Shown here: in pieces, positions 56,502-64,000 of the stretch | How positions within the stretch are numbered: the stretch's first letter is position 1 | Layout: each line of letters begins with the position of its first letter | NCBI RefSeq assembly: GCF_005048855.1 | Contig: NZ_SUME01000005.1 | Coordinates: forward strand, 372,001-436,000 | DNA: 64,000 nucleotides | Source of the DNA: Sphingobacterium olei | GTDB taxonomy: Bacteria > Bacteroidota > Bacteroidia > Sphingobacteriales > Sphingobacteriaceae | Direction: 5' to 3' | The notes under the pieces: model-generated | What the model saw: the letters and a program-made list of their open reading frames with translations, nothing else | What the model was told of the DNA's origin: nothing | Databases searched by the model: none | Program-made: the position numbers and the translations under genes

Positions 56502-59500
56502 ATGTACCAATTATACACTAAGAACAGTAAGATATTCCGATATTCTATTGTTAAATTATTACTAATGATGAAGCTTACCATTGCGCTCATATTGATAACC
56601 ATGTTTCAGGTTCGTGCAGTCACCTATGCACAAAAAATAACCCTGAATGAAAGGAACGAAACACTGTTAAAAGTATTCGACAAAATAAGTTTGCAGAGCG
56701 GTGTAGATTTTTTTATCTCCAGTGCGCTCCTTCACACGGCCAATCCCGTGACGATACAGGTCCGAGAAGCATCCGTCGATCAGGTGTTGACCCAGATTTT
56801 CAAAGATCAGCCTTTAACGTTTGCGCTGCAGGATAAGGCAGTCACTGTCCGTGCAAAAAAACCGGCAGCGGTCAGCAAGTCAGCAGTACAGATTCAAACG
56901 ATCGATGTGCGTGGCCGTGTAGTAGATCCGGAGGGTCGTCCTCTTCAGGGGGCTACTATTGCTGTTGTCCTGAGCACCTCTTCTGAAAATAAAGAGACAG
57001 GCGATTTCTCCATGACAGTCAAAGGTCGGAAGGTCGCCGCCGTCACCGATAGCAACGGGGAGTTTCAGCTCCGCGATGTCGATAAAGACGCATTTATTGC
57101 TATTTCTTATGTCGGTTACGAAGATTATCCTATTAAAGCAGCGAAGGATCTCGGGACGATCCAACTCAAGCTCTCGGGAGCACTACAGGAAGTAGTTGTC
57201 AATACGGGGTACCAGAACATCTCAAAAGAGAGAAGTGCCGGTTCGTTCTCGAAGCCCGATATGGAAATCCTATCCAATAGACCGACCAGCAACAATATCA
57301 TCCAGCGGTTGGATGGACTGATACCCGGACTGGTGATCAACAACTCGCCTACGTCCGGTAAGCAGCAGTTTCTGATTCGAGGGCTGACGACTTTACCGAC
57401 TACAGCCAATTATACCAATGCCGCACCTTTATATGTCGTGGATGGGATAGCAGTCCCTGATATTTCTTTTATAAATGCGCAGGATGTGCAGGATGTCACC
57501 GTGTTGAAGGATGCTACCGCATCTTCTATCTGGGGAGCACGGGCATCAAATGGTGTGATTGTCATGACGACAAAGAAGGGGAGTACAGGCCGGATAAAAG
57601 TCAATTATGACGCCTTTGTCAGTTTTCAGGGAAAACCAGAGATCGACTATTTTCCGGTATTGGATAGCAGGGGATATATACAGGCCTCCAAAGAGACCTT
57701 TGATCCGGTCAACTTCACATACAATCCTATTTATTCACCCGTCTTAGGGAACACCGGGTATACCCCTGACCGGCAAATCGAATGGGACTATGCCCGTGGA
57801 TTGATTTCGGAATCGACAAGAAATACAAGACTGGACAGTTTAGGATCTATCAGCAACCTACGTCAGATAAGGGATATCTTTTATCGTCCGCAAATGCTGA
57901 TGAACCATACACTTTCTTTGTCTGGAGGGACTGAAAAATATGCTAATTATACTTCCTTGGCCTACAATAAGGATCAGAGTTATGTGCCTGGTAATCGGGA
58001 CAATACGTTTAAGATAAATACCCGACATGATTATTCTTTTAATAAATTTCTCAAGGCTTACCTTATTGCGGACCTGACCAATCGACGGACAGCTTCAAAT
58101 CGCGCTGTGTCACCAGATAATAGATTTCTACCCTATCAGTTGTTTCGGGATGCTTCCGGAGATAATATAGATATGTCTTATATGGGCTATTTGCCAACAC
58201 AGAGTATTGCCGATATTGAAGCTTTGACGGGACGGGACCTGAGCTATAGTCCCCTTACCAATCAAGCAACGGGTACGACTGAGAGCAATGCGCTGATCGC
58301 TCGCCTTACATCCGGTATCACCGTTGATCTTTACAAAGGACTGCGTTATGAAGGTATATTCGGTTACATCAGAGGGGCGAATCGTACGATCAACTATGAT
58401 GACAATACCAACTATAATCAAAATATAATGTTGCTTCGATTTGCCCAGAATAATAACGGGACTATCAAATATAATTTACCCAATACGGGTGGCAGATATG
58501 GCACATCCAATCTGACGGAGGAAAACTGGACGGTACGAAACCAGTTGGTATACGATTACACTTCCGAAAATTTGCTCCATCAAATCAATGCATTAGCCGG
58601 ATATGAAGTCCAGGAACAGAAAAATATCATCACCAGCAGCACGGTATACGGCTTTGATATCAATGCCGAATCATCTTCACTGCTGGATTACAATGCCTTG
58701 GCGACCACTGGGATAGCAGGCGGGATTATTCCGACATTGGGTGGAAATGCCAGATATAATGCGGGCCTTTTTGGAGATGAGGCACCTTTTAAGGACCACG
58801 AATCGGTGTTAAGATTCAGGTCCTATTACGCGAATATGGGGTATACGTATGACAAACGATATACGGTAAATGCCAGCTGGAGACAGGATAAAAGTAACCT
58901 TTTTGGTGTCAACAAATCGGCACAACGCAAGCCCGCTTGGAGCATCGGTGGAAAATGGACCCTACGCAATGAGATCTTTCTGAGGGATATAAGCAGCATC
59001 AATGACCTGGCTGTCCGGGTTACTTATGGCATCGGTGGCAATTCACCTGTACCGGGGAAAAGTGCCAGTCAGGATGTGCTGGGGCCTGTTACCAACGCCT
59101 TTGTGCCTGGAGGACAGGGGTATCGGGTGGTCACGGCCGGCAACAAAAATCTAACCTGGGAACAGACCAAAACCTTTAATATAGGGCTTGATTTTGCTGT
59201 ATTGAACTACCGCCTAAATGGTTCCCTGGATTTCTATCAAAAGAAATCATCGGATCTGATCGGTCCGTTGGAAGTCAATCCATTTACAGGATTTGCGACC
59301 ATCGTAGGTAATGTTGGAGATCTTTCCAACACAGGGATAGAAGCGTCGATCAATTCGGTCAATGTTCGTTCTCCCAATTTCCAATGGAGCAGTAACTTTA
59401 CACTCGCGTATAATGAAAATAAAATCACCAAGATCAATTTGTTAACAGCTGTGAGTACAGGACGCGACAAGATCAATGCGCAGTATTTATCAGACTATCC

Positions 59501-60188
59501 GGCATTTTCTCTTTTTTCCTATGATTATGCAGGTCTGGATGCTGAGGGCAATCCATTGGTAAAGCTCGCCGACGGCAGTTCTTCATTAGGTATAGAAGAC
59601 GCAGAGCTGCCCAAATCAGATGATGTGTTGTTTAAGGGCGTATTCCAACCAAAGTGGAATGGGGGATTTTCCAATACATTTACGTACAGTGGGTTCTCGC
59701 TCAATGTCAATCTCATCTACAATCTTGGCCATGTCATGTTCCGCGATGTCAACGGTACCTATACCGAATCCACCAATGGTTATGGATTTATTGGCAATCA
59801 GAACTTTCAAAGCGGAAATCTTCACGCTGAATTTGCCGATCGCTGGCAGAAGCCAGGCGACGAGAATATAACCAATATTCCAGGCTATGCATCAATCGCT
59901 GACAATGCGAAGCGAAATACCGATTTTTATAGATTTGGCCATACAAATGTAGTCAGTGCCTCCTATATGAAGATCAGGGATATCGGACTGACATATAGAT
60001 TTTCGAAGTCTATTGCAAGCAAAATTAAAGCCGAAAGCTTGAGCATACGGGCAGGGATGTCCAATATCATGCTTTGGAAAGCCAACGACTATAACATAGA
60101 CCCTGAGTTCCACGATGCACGCTTTGGTACGAGATATCTTCCAACGGGGCAAAGTGCAGTTCATGTGGGTGTTCATTTAACCTTATAA
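56502..60188 (+). CDS. SusC/RagA TonB-dependent transporter with STN domain (system 6)
   Basis: A 1228-residue importer, the longest here. It opens MYQLYTKNSKIFRYSIVKLL, then a signal peptide ending VTYAQ. STN domain at about 48-108 (VFDKISLQSGVDFFISSALL), then a CarboxypepD_reg-like domain split by a 25-residue insertion (DPEGRPLQGATIAVVLS ... AAVTDSNGEFQLRDVDKDAF). The entry motif VVVNTGYQNISKERSAGSFS marks a distinct SusC subgroup; the plug has SSIWGARASNGVIVMTTKKG. The barrel ends VHVGVHLTL. It pairs with SusD 11 bp downstream and a TlpA-like protein. Confidence 0.94.
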   Translation: MYQLYTKNSKIFRYSIVKLLLMMKLTIALILITMFQVRAVTYAQKITLNERNETLLKVFDKISLQSGVDFFISSALLHTANPVTIQVREASVDQVLTQIFKDQPLTFALQDKAVTVRAKKPAAVSKSAVQIQTIDVRGRVVDPEGRPLQGATIAVVLSTSSENKETGDFSMTVKGRKVAAVTDSNGEFQLRDVDKDAFIAISYVGYEDYPIKAAKDLGTIQLKLSGALQEVVVNTGYQNISKERSAGSFSKPDMEILSNRPTSNNIIQRLDGLIPGLVINNSPTSGKQQFLIRGLTTLPTTANYTNAAPLYVVDGIAVPDISFINAQDVQDVTVLKDATASSIWGARASNGVIVMTTKKGSTGRIKVNYDAFVSFQGKPEIDYFPVLDSRGYIQASKETFDPVNFTYNPIYSPVLGNTGYTPDRQIEWDYARGLISESTRNTRLDSLGSISNLRQIRDIFYRPQMLMNHTLSLSGGTEKYANYTSLAYNKDQSYVPGNRDNTFKINTRHDYSFNKFLKAYLIADLTNRRTASNRAVSPDNRFLPYQLFRDASGDNIDMSYMGYLPTQSIADIEALTGRDLSYSPLTNQATGTTESNALIARLTSGITVDLYKGLRYEGIFGYIRGANRTINYDDNTNYNQNIMLLRFAQNNNGTIKYNLPNTGGRYGTSNLTEENWTVRNQLVYDYTSENLLHQINALAGYEVQEQKNIITSSTVYGFDINAESSSLLDYNALATTGIAGGIIPTLGGNARYNAGLFGDEAPFKDHESVLRFRSYYANMGYTYDKRYTVNASWRQDKSNLFGVNKSAQRKPAWSIGGKWTLRNEIFLRDISSINDLAVRVTYGIGGNSPVPGKSASQDVLGPVTNAFVPGGQGYRVVTAGNKNLTWEQTKTFNIGLDFAVLNYRLNGSLDFYQKKSSDLIGPLEVNPFTGFATIVGNVGDLSNTGIEASINSVNVRSPNFQWSSNFTLAYNENKITKINLLTAVSTGRDKINAQYLSDYPAFSLFSYDYAGLDAEGNPLVKLADGSSSLGIEDAELPKSDDVLFKGVFQPKWNGGFSNTFTYSGFSLNVNLIYNLGHVMFRDVNGTYTESTNGYGFIGNQNFQSGNLHAEFADRWQKPGDENITNIPGYASIADNAKRNTDFYRFGHTNVVSASYMKIRDIGLTYRFSKSIASKIKAESLSIRAGMSNIMLWKANDYNIDPEFHDARFGTRYLPTGQSAVHVGVHLTL

Positions 60189-60199
60189 ATCCAAAAGCC

Positions 60200-61672
60200 A
60201 TGTTTTACAAGAATAGCATTATAAAAATAGTCATCATCAGCTTACTCGGGATCAATCTAACGTCTTGTAAGAAGGATTTTCTTGAAGTTGTACCAAAAGG
60301 GGTCGCTATCGCCACCAAGACATCCGATTATGAGCGTTTGCTGAATGATCCTGCGCTCAATAGGGTTTCATTATCCTCGCAGATTGTGATGTCAGATGAA
60401 CTAGCAGGATATGCACCCATGTATGCTGTAGGATCCGGAATCGGTACTGTGACGGATCAAAAAGCTTTTGAATACGAGGACGATATTTATTTGGCAACAG
60501 AAAATGCGACCGAATTGACCCTGCTGGAACGGCAGCTGTACACCTACAATAAGGTGATCAATGAGGTCATGGAATCCAAAGAGGGCAATGATGCACAAAA
60601 GAAGGCTTTGCGTGCTGAAGCGCTAGCTGGCAGGGCATGGGTACATTTTATGCTTGTCAATTATTATGGCAAGCCTTATCATGCCGCTACCGCTGGTACA
60701 GATCTGGGCATTCCCTTGGTGACCGTAGCCGACGTGACACAGACTACCTTTACGAGATCCTCTGTTCAGGCTGCATATGATCTGATTATTGCCGATCTGG
60801 CCGAAGCGATTTCCGACCTGCCCGTTCAGATTATCAGTAGATACCGCATGTCAAGAGCCGCCGCAGAAGCGATATTAGGGAAGACCTATGTCTATATGCA
60901 TCAATTTGATAAAGCTTTGCCATTATTGACTTCGGCACTCACCAATCTGTCGGGTTCCGGTATTACCATTGGATTGTATGATTTCAATGATGTATTTGGC
61001 GAAGGTGGAGCTTTTTATCCTATAAATCCTTTTACCGGTCCCAATCGTTTCAATCTGGATACTGATAAAGAAGTAGTATATCTGAAGAGTTTTGTTAATC
61101 TGTATAGTTATATCATGTCCGGCATTCCGATTAGCCCGCAAACAGCGGCATTGTATGCAAACACAGATTTGCGTCTTAATTTTTTTAACAGTTCACCTTT
61201 TCCACCTACGGGGGTTCTATATCCATCCGGAATGATGAGATGTTATGGAAGATATAACAATATGGGTGTAAATGTGTCCGATATCCATCTTTTAAAGGCC
61301 GAATGTGAATCTCGTACCAATAATCTTGCAGGTGCTGTTACCGATTTGGTGGCTTTCCGAAAGACAAGGATGAATAAGGATGTCGCAGATGAAGCAAATA
61401 TACCGGCGGATATTGCATCAGACAAGATCGCACTTACCAAATACATATTGGAGGAGAGGATAAGGGAGTTTGCTACAGCAGGAGAACGCTGGTGGGATAT
61501 GCGACGCCTTTCTGTCGATGAGGATTACAAATCGACTGTTGGTATGGCACATCATGTGTACGATGCAGCTGGTAACATAGTCCAATCATTTCCATTAAAG
61601 CCGGAGCGATTGAAGTTTCGCTTCCCCCAATACATTATGACAGCAAACCCTGATCTGGATCAGAATCCATAG
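60200..61672 (+). CDS. SusD/RagB surface-binding lipoprotein (system 6)
   Basis: A 490-residue lipoprotein with lipobox LTSC (Cys23). SusD motifs: RAEALAGRAWVHFMLVNYYG, SDIHLLKAECESRTNNLAGA (equivalent of the LAEA box), and EERIREFATAGERWWDMRRL (equivalent of RRVELAFE...RFWD). It ends in a conserved tail LKFRFPQYIMTANPDLDQNP seen in this subgroup. Position after the long SusC fixes the pairing. Confidence 0.93.
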   Translation: MFYKNSIIKIVIISLLGINLTSCKKDFLEVVPKGVAIATKTSDYERLLNDPALNRVSLSSQIVMSDELAGYAPMYAVGSGIGTVTDQKAFEYEDDIYLATENATELTLLERQLYTYNKVINEVMESKEGNDAQKKALRAEALAGRAWVHFMLVNYYGKPYHAATAGTDLGIPLVTVADVTQTTFTRSSVQAAYDLIIADLAEAISDLPVQIISRYRMSRAAAEAILGKTYVYMHQFDKALPLLTSALTNLSGSGITIGLYDFNDVFGEGGAFYPINPFTGPNRFNLDTDKEVVYLKSFVNLYSYIMSGIPISPQTAALYANTDLRLNFFNSSPFPPTGVLYPSGMMRCYGRYNNMGVNVSDIHLLKAECESRTNNLAGAVTDLVAFRKTRMNKDVADEANIPADIASDKIALTKYILEERIREFATAGERWWDMRRLSVDEDYKSTVGMAHHVYDAAGNIVQSFPLKPERLKFRFPQYIMTANPDLDQNP

Positions 61673-61763
61673 ATCTCTCCTCAACAATTGACAGACCGAG
61701 TGTAACGAGCGCATTGTATACCATTGAGTTCATACACACAATAAATAAGAAAAAAATAATAGG

Positions 61764-63188
61764 ATGAAAATGAAAAAAATAATGATCACGTTTCTACTAT
61801 CGCTATCAGTAGGAATTGTATGTGCACAATTAAAGGAAAGTACCATTACTGTTAAGACCACTTCGACGAAAATAGATTCGATGTGGGTGTCTGGTCCCAA
61901 TGGAAAGACTTTCTTTGCAAAACCGGATGAGGAAAACAAAGTTGTACTTCGTTTTAAAGAAGAACACCCTTTTATATTGAAATTGGGTATTGATGCACCC
62001 ACTAAGTGGAGCCTCTCTTTGTTTGTTGAACAAGGAGATCAACTTACTGTGATAACGGACCTTGATAAACAAACGAAATTTTCTGGAAAGGGAAAAGAGA
62101 ATGCCCAAGTACTATTTGATTGTCTGACCGCATATACGGCTACTTATAAAGAGATGGAGAAGGAGATTGGTACGCGTATGTTGAGTCCAACGGAGTTTTT
62201 TGAGACCTATTTAAAACTTGGACAGTCTCAAATAGATGTGTTGGAAGCCAATAAAGAAAAAGTAAGCCCCGCATTTTACCAAGATAGGTCTATTGCTTTT
62301 CAATATCAAAAACTAAACTTACCCACCTATGGGCCAAGTTTTTTTGTGCAGTCTGGTAAAAAACTCTCTGAATCGATTCCTGAGGGTTACTGGGATTTAG
62401 AAAAAGAGGTGAAAATAACGGATGATCTGTTTTCAAATTCTGATTATACTGGATATATGAAGGGGATTTTTCCTTATTTTTTATTGATCCAAGAAAAGTT
62501 GAAGCAAGGGAAATTGGACAGCACTTTTACCAATGAGGCAGATGAGACCTTGAAGTTGAGTTTGGTAGAGCGTAAATATCCAACCAAGCTGAAGAGCATG
62601 GCTATTGTATCGATTATAAGTGGTGCGTTGGGAAAGGCCAAGGATGTGACTACGCTCAAACCTTTGATGGATAGTTATCTAACAAAAATTGAACCTGAAG
62701 ATGCGGAAGCGTTAATGAGTAAATACAACGATTATACGAATTTAGCGACAGGAAAAATGGCCCCAGACTTCACATTGAAAAGTTTGGAAGGCAACGACGT
62801 ATCGTTGAAGGATTTTAAAGGAAAAGTGGTCTATCTTGACTTCTGGGCGAGCTGGTGTGCTCCTTGTCGACATGAAATGAAAAATGGTAGCCCCAAGTTG
62901 CATGAAAAATTTAAAGATAATAAGGATGTGGTCTTTCTGTATGTGAGTCTAGACAGTAAAGTGGATGCTTGGAAAAAAGCGATTGCTGATGATAAGATAG
63001 AAGGTATACATCTGTTATCCCAAGCTACTTCAGGTGTAAATACACCTATAGCAAAGGCTTTCAATATCACCGGTATCCCACGCTACGTTATTATTGGCAA
63101 AGATGGAAAAATCGTTGACAATGATGCGCCCAGACCAAGTCAGGATATTACAGCAGAGAAGATAAAAGAAGCATTGAATGAAGGTTAG
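61764..63188 (+). CDS. TlpA-like thioredoxin-fold protein with long N-terminal domain (system 6)
   Basis: A 474-residue protein with a signal peptide (about 1-21, ending VGIVCAQ). The N-terminal 310 residues comprise a DUF4369-like beta region followed by helices. Residues about 330-474 form the redoxin domain ([30 protein letters not shown] with C365 and C368, [20 protein letters not shown] containing the cis-Pro). It is periplasmic. The 91-bp gap after SusD leaves operon membership likely but not certain. Like system 5, a SusCD operon that ends with a disulfide-active enzyme. Confidence 0.88.
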   Translation: MKMKKIMITFLLSLSVGIVCAQLKESTITVKTTSTKIDSMWVSGPNGKTFFAKPDEENKVVLRFKEEHPFILKLGIDAPTKWSLSLFVEQGDQLTVITDLDKQTKFSGKGKENAQVLFDCLTAYTATYKEMEKEIGTRMLSPTEFFETYLKLGQSQIDVLEANKEKVSPAFYQDRSIAFQYQKLNLPTYGPSFFVQSGKKLSESIPEGYWDLEKEVKITDDLFSNSDYTGYMKGIFPYFLLIQEKLKQGKLDSTFTNEADETLKLSLVERKYPTKLKSMAIVSIISGALGKAKDVTTLKPLMDSYLTKIEPEDAEALMSKYNDYTNLATGKMAPDFTLKSLEGNDVSLKDFKGKVVYLDFWASWCAPCRHEMKNGSPKLHEKFKDNKDVVFLYVSLDSKVDAWKKAIADDKIEGIHLLSQATSGVNTPIAKAFNITGIPRYVIIGKDGKIVDNDAPRPSQDITAEKIKEALNEG

Positions 63189-63326
63189 GCATAGTTGAAG
63201 AGGTTGCTACCATCAACCGCCAAAACGAGTGAAAAAAGTGGTGCGGTGATTCGCTGGTCGTTGGACAGGTTTACCGACCACAGGTTTGGGAATTTTGTCG
63301 GGTACCCGGGCAAAGTCGGCGCTAAA

Positions 63327-63429
63327 GAGACTGTAAAATAAACTGTGTTACAAGCAGCTATTCTTTTCTGTCCCATAGTTGCAACATTTCTGTCAAGTCG
63401 CTATATTCTTCTGCAAATGCTCCGTCAAG
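63327..63429 (-). pseudogene. possible insertion-sequence 3' remnant
   Basis: On the minus strand 63429-63358 encodes LDGAFAEEYSDLTEMLQLWD plus RKE then a stop, which reads like a genuine protein C-terminus cut at its 5' side, 8 bp from direct repeat R2. Just beyond the stop, 63327-63350 (GAGACTGTAAAATAAACTGTG...) resembles terminal inverted repeats of IS256-like elements. The matching end and the transposase body are absent. Identification is tentative. Confidence 0.35.
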
Positions 63430-63437
63430 TTAATGCC

Positions 63438-63552
63438 TACAATTGTAGATAATTCCGGAATAGTGATTTTTGAATTTACTAAACTATTGCAATCATGTGC
63501 TAATCCGGAAGCAATTGATAGATTCTGCCGAACCCCGGGTGTGACTTGAGTA
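63438..63552. repeat. 115-bp direct repeat, copy R2
   Basis: Nearly identical to 53466-53579, same orientation, followed by the shared 17-mer at 63566-63582 after a shorter spacer (13 bp against 35 bp). A 38-codon frame from an ATG at 63434 reads through it to a TGA (63548-63550). Immediately right of it are an imperfect inverted repeat (CGGTGCCCGTG at 63600, CACGAGCACCG at 63648) and the ATPase promoter. Confidence 0.8.
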
Positions 63553-63729
63553 CAAGTCAGAAATAAAACTGCCTTCCGCGGTCGTTTGGTTAAATGTAAC
63601 GGTGCCCGTGCTTTAATAATTTCTGGACTTACAGTTTTTAGACTAGTCACGAGCACCGCTTTATTCTTATTACGTAGCTTCATTTTTTTTTGTGATTGTC
63701 TATCACGATAAACGATTTTTCTAATATTT

Positions 63730-63777
63730 GTTTACTGTAATGAACAATATTTGTTATATTTGTTTATTACGGTGAAC
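63730..63777 (+). promoter_or_regulatory. promoter with inverted repeat upstream of second ATPase
   Basis: GTTTACTGTAATGAAC (63730-63745) and GTTTATTACGGTGAAC (63762-63777) match as inverted repeats at 13 of 16 positions. The -7 element TATATTTG (63755-63762) lies between and touching them, 18 bp before the ATG. The layout is the same as for the ATPase at 53346, with a different repeat sequence. Confidence 0.6.
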
Positions 63778-63780
63778 GAA

Positions 63781-64000
63781 ATGGAAGCGCTAATAGAATT
63801 ATTTCAACGAAAACTCAGGCATGTAAGTGTTGATTTCACGCGTAGTCTAATGCAAGAAGTCAACTGGAATGCGAGGTTAATCGGTATAAAAGGAGCTCGG
63901 GGCATCGGCAAAACAACCTTGCTCCTGCAACATATCAAGCTGCACTTGTCTGATCGATTAGACGAAGTGTTGTATGTAAGTTTGGATACGATATGGTTCA
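63781..64000 (+). CDS. AAA-family ATPase, 5' part only (runs off window)
   Basis: An open frame of 73 codons to the right edge: MEALIELFQRKLRHVSVDF, then NWNARLIGIKGARGIGKTTL with a full Walker A (GARGIGKTT at 38-46), then VLYVSLDTIWF. The start and spacing match the intact ATPase at 52153-53346 (MQTLLHFQDILL..., NWNQHMIGIKGPRGAGKTTL), so it is a close paralogue of the same AAA_14/DUF4143 type. Walker B and the C-terminal domain lie outside the window. Confidence 0.85.
   Translation, partial: MEALIELFQRKLRHVSVDFTRSLMQEVNWNARLIGIKGARGIGKTTLLLQHIKLHLSDRLDEVLYVSLDTIWF

Noticed and set aside
63189..63341. Plus-strand frame ending FGNFVGYPGKVGAKETVK just after the system-6 TlpA gene
   Set aside because: Reads rather protein-like but has no start codon of its own and no family match; probably debris of the element ending at 63350.
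63393..63683. 96-codon minus-strand frame through direct repeat R2, with a similar one through R1 (53442-53636)
   Set aside because: The shared stretch is explained by the DNA repeat itself; outside it the two frames have nothing in common. The plus-strand frame is the better coding candidate.
1..64000. CRISPR array, tRNA/rRNA genes, riboswitches, replication origin
   Set aside because: No regularly spaced repeat series, cloverleaf-like segment or conserved riboswitch core was seen; the iterons at 53361-53433 span too short a region and sit on a promoter, so an origin was not called.

Overview
The window looks like an accessory, nutrient-uptake-rich stretch of a Bacteroidota chromosome, most likely Sphingobacteriaceae (Sphingobacterium/Pedobacter/Olivibacter-like). 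The reasons are six outer-membrane TonB-dependent receptor operons, five with SusC/SusD pairs, five FecI-type ECF sigma factors each with a FecR-type anti-sigma, Bacteroidota-style -7 promoter elements (TAnnTTTG), few Shine-Dalgarno sequences, and lipoprotein signal peptides with Bacteroidota-type lipoboxes. No rRNA, tRNA, CRISPR array or replication origin was recognised.

Layout. (1) 1-16.4 kb: a rhamnose-directed polysaccharide utilisation locus: a GH78 alpha-L-rhamnosidase running off the left edge, an ECF sigma, then FecR, SusC, SusD, two surface lipoproteins, a second GH78, a GH63/MGH1-like hydrolase and a GntR-type regulator. (2) 16.5-23.2 kb: SusC-SusD-calcineurin phosphoesterase operon, divergent from a TetR regulator with matching operator-like sites; its SusC lacks the STN signalling domain. 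(3) 23.7-31.7 kb: ECF-FecR-SusC(STN)-SusD-large calcineurin phosphoesterase. (4) 31.8-38.0 kb: ECF-FecR-TonB receptor(STN)-lipoprotein, with no SusD. (5) 38.2-41.1 kb: YkvA-like protein, zinc-free MDR reductase, a lipoprotein with a glycine-rich tail, a strong terminator and relics including an Abi_2-type 5' end. (6) 41.2-51.5 kb: ECF-FecR-SusC-SusD-DUF4843-PKD-like lipoprotein-TlpA thioredoxin. (7) 51.8-54.2 kb: a cluster of intact and decayed AAA/DUF4143-type ATPase genes with repeat-rich promoters. (8) 54.5-63.2 kb: ECF-FecR-SusC-SusD-TlpA. (9) 63.3-64 kb: mobile-element debris and the 5' end of another ATPase.

How it works together: in the ECF systems, substrate loading of the receptor should be sensed by its periplasmic STN domain and passed to FecR, which releases the sigma to transcribe the transporter operon. 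The SusC/SusD pairs import oligomers that the surface lipoproteins capture and the co-encoded glycosidases, phosphoesterases or thioredoxin-fold proteins process.

The most unusual part is 51.8-64 kb. Operon 8 is bracketed by two ~114-bp nearly identical direct repeats, each next to a P-loop ATPase gene whose promoter is overlaid by inverted repeats. Two further ATPase relics lie in the same interval. This suggests repeated gain and loss at this site.
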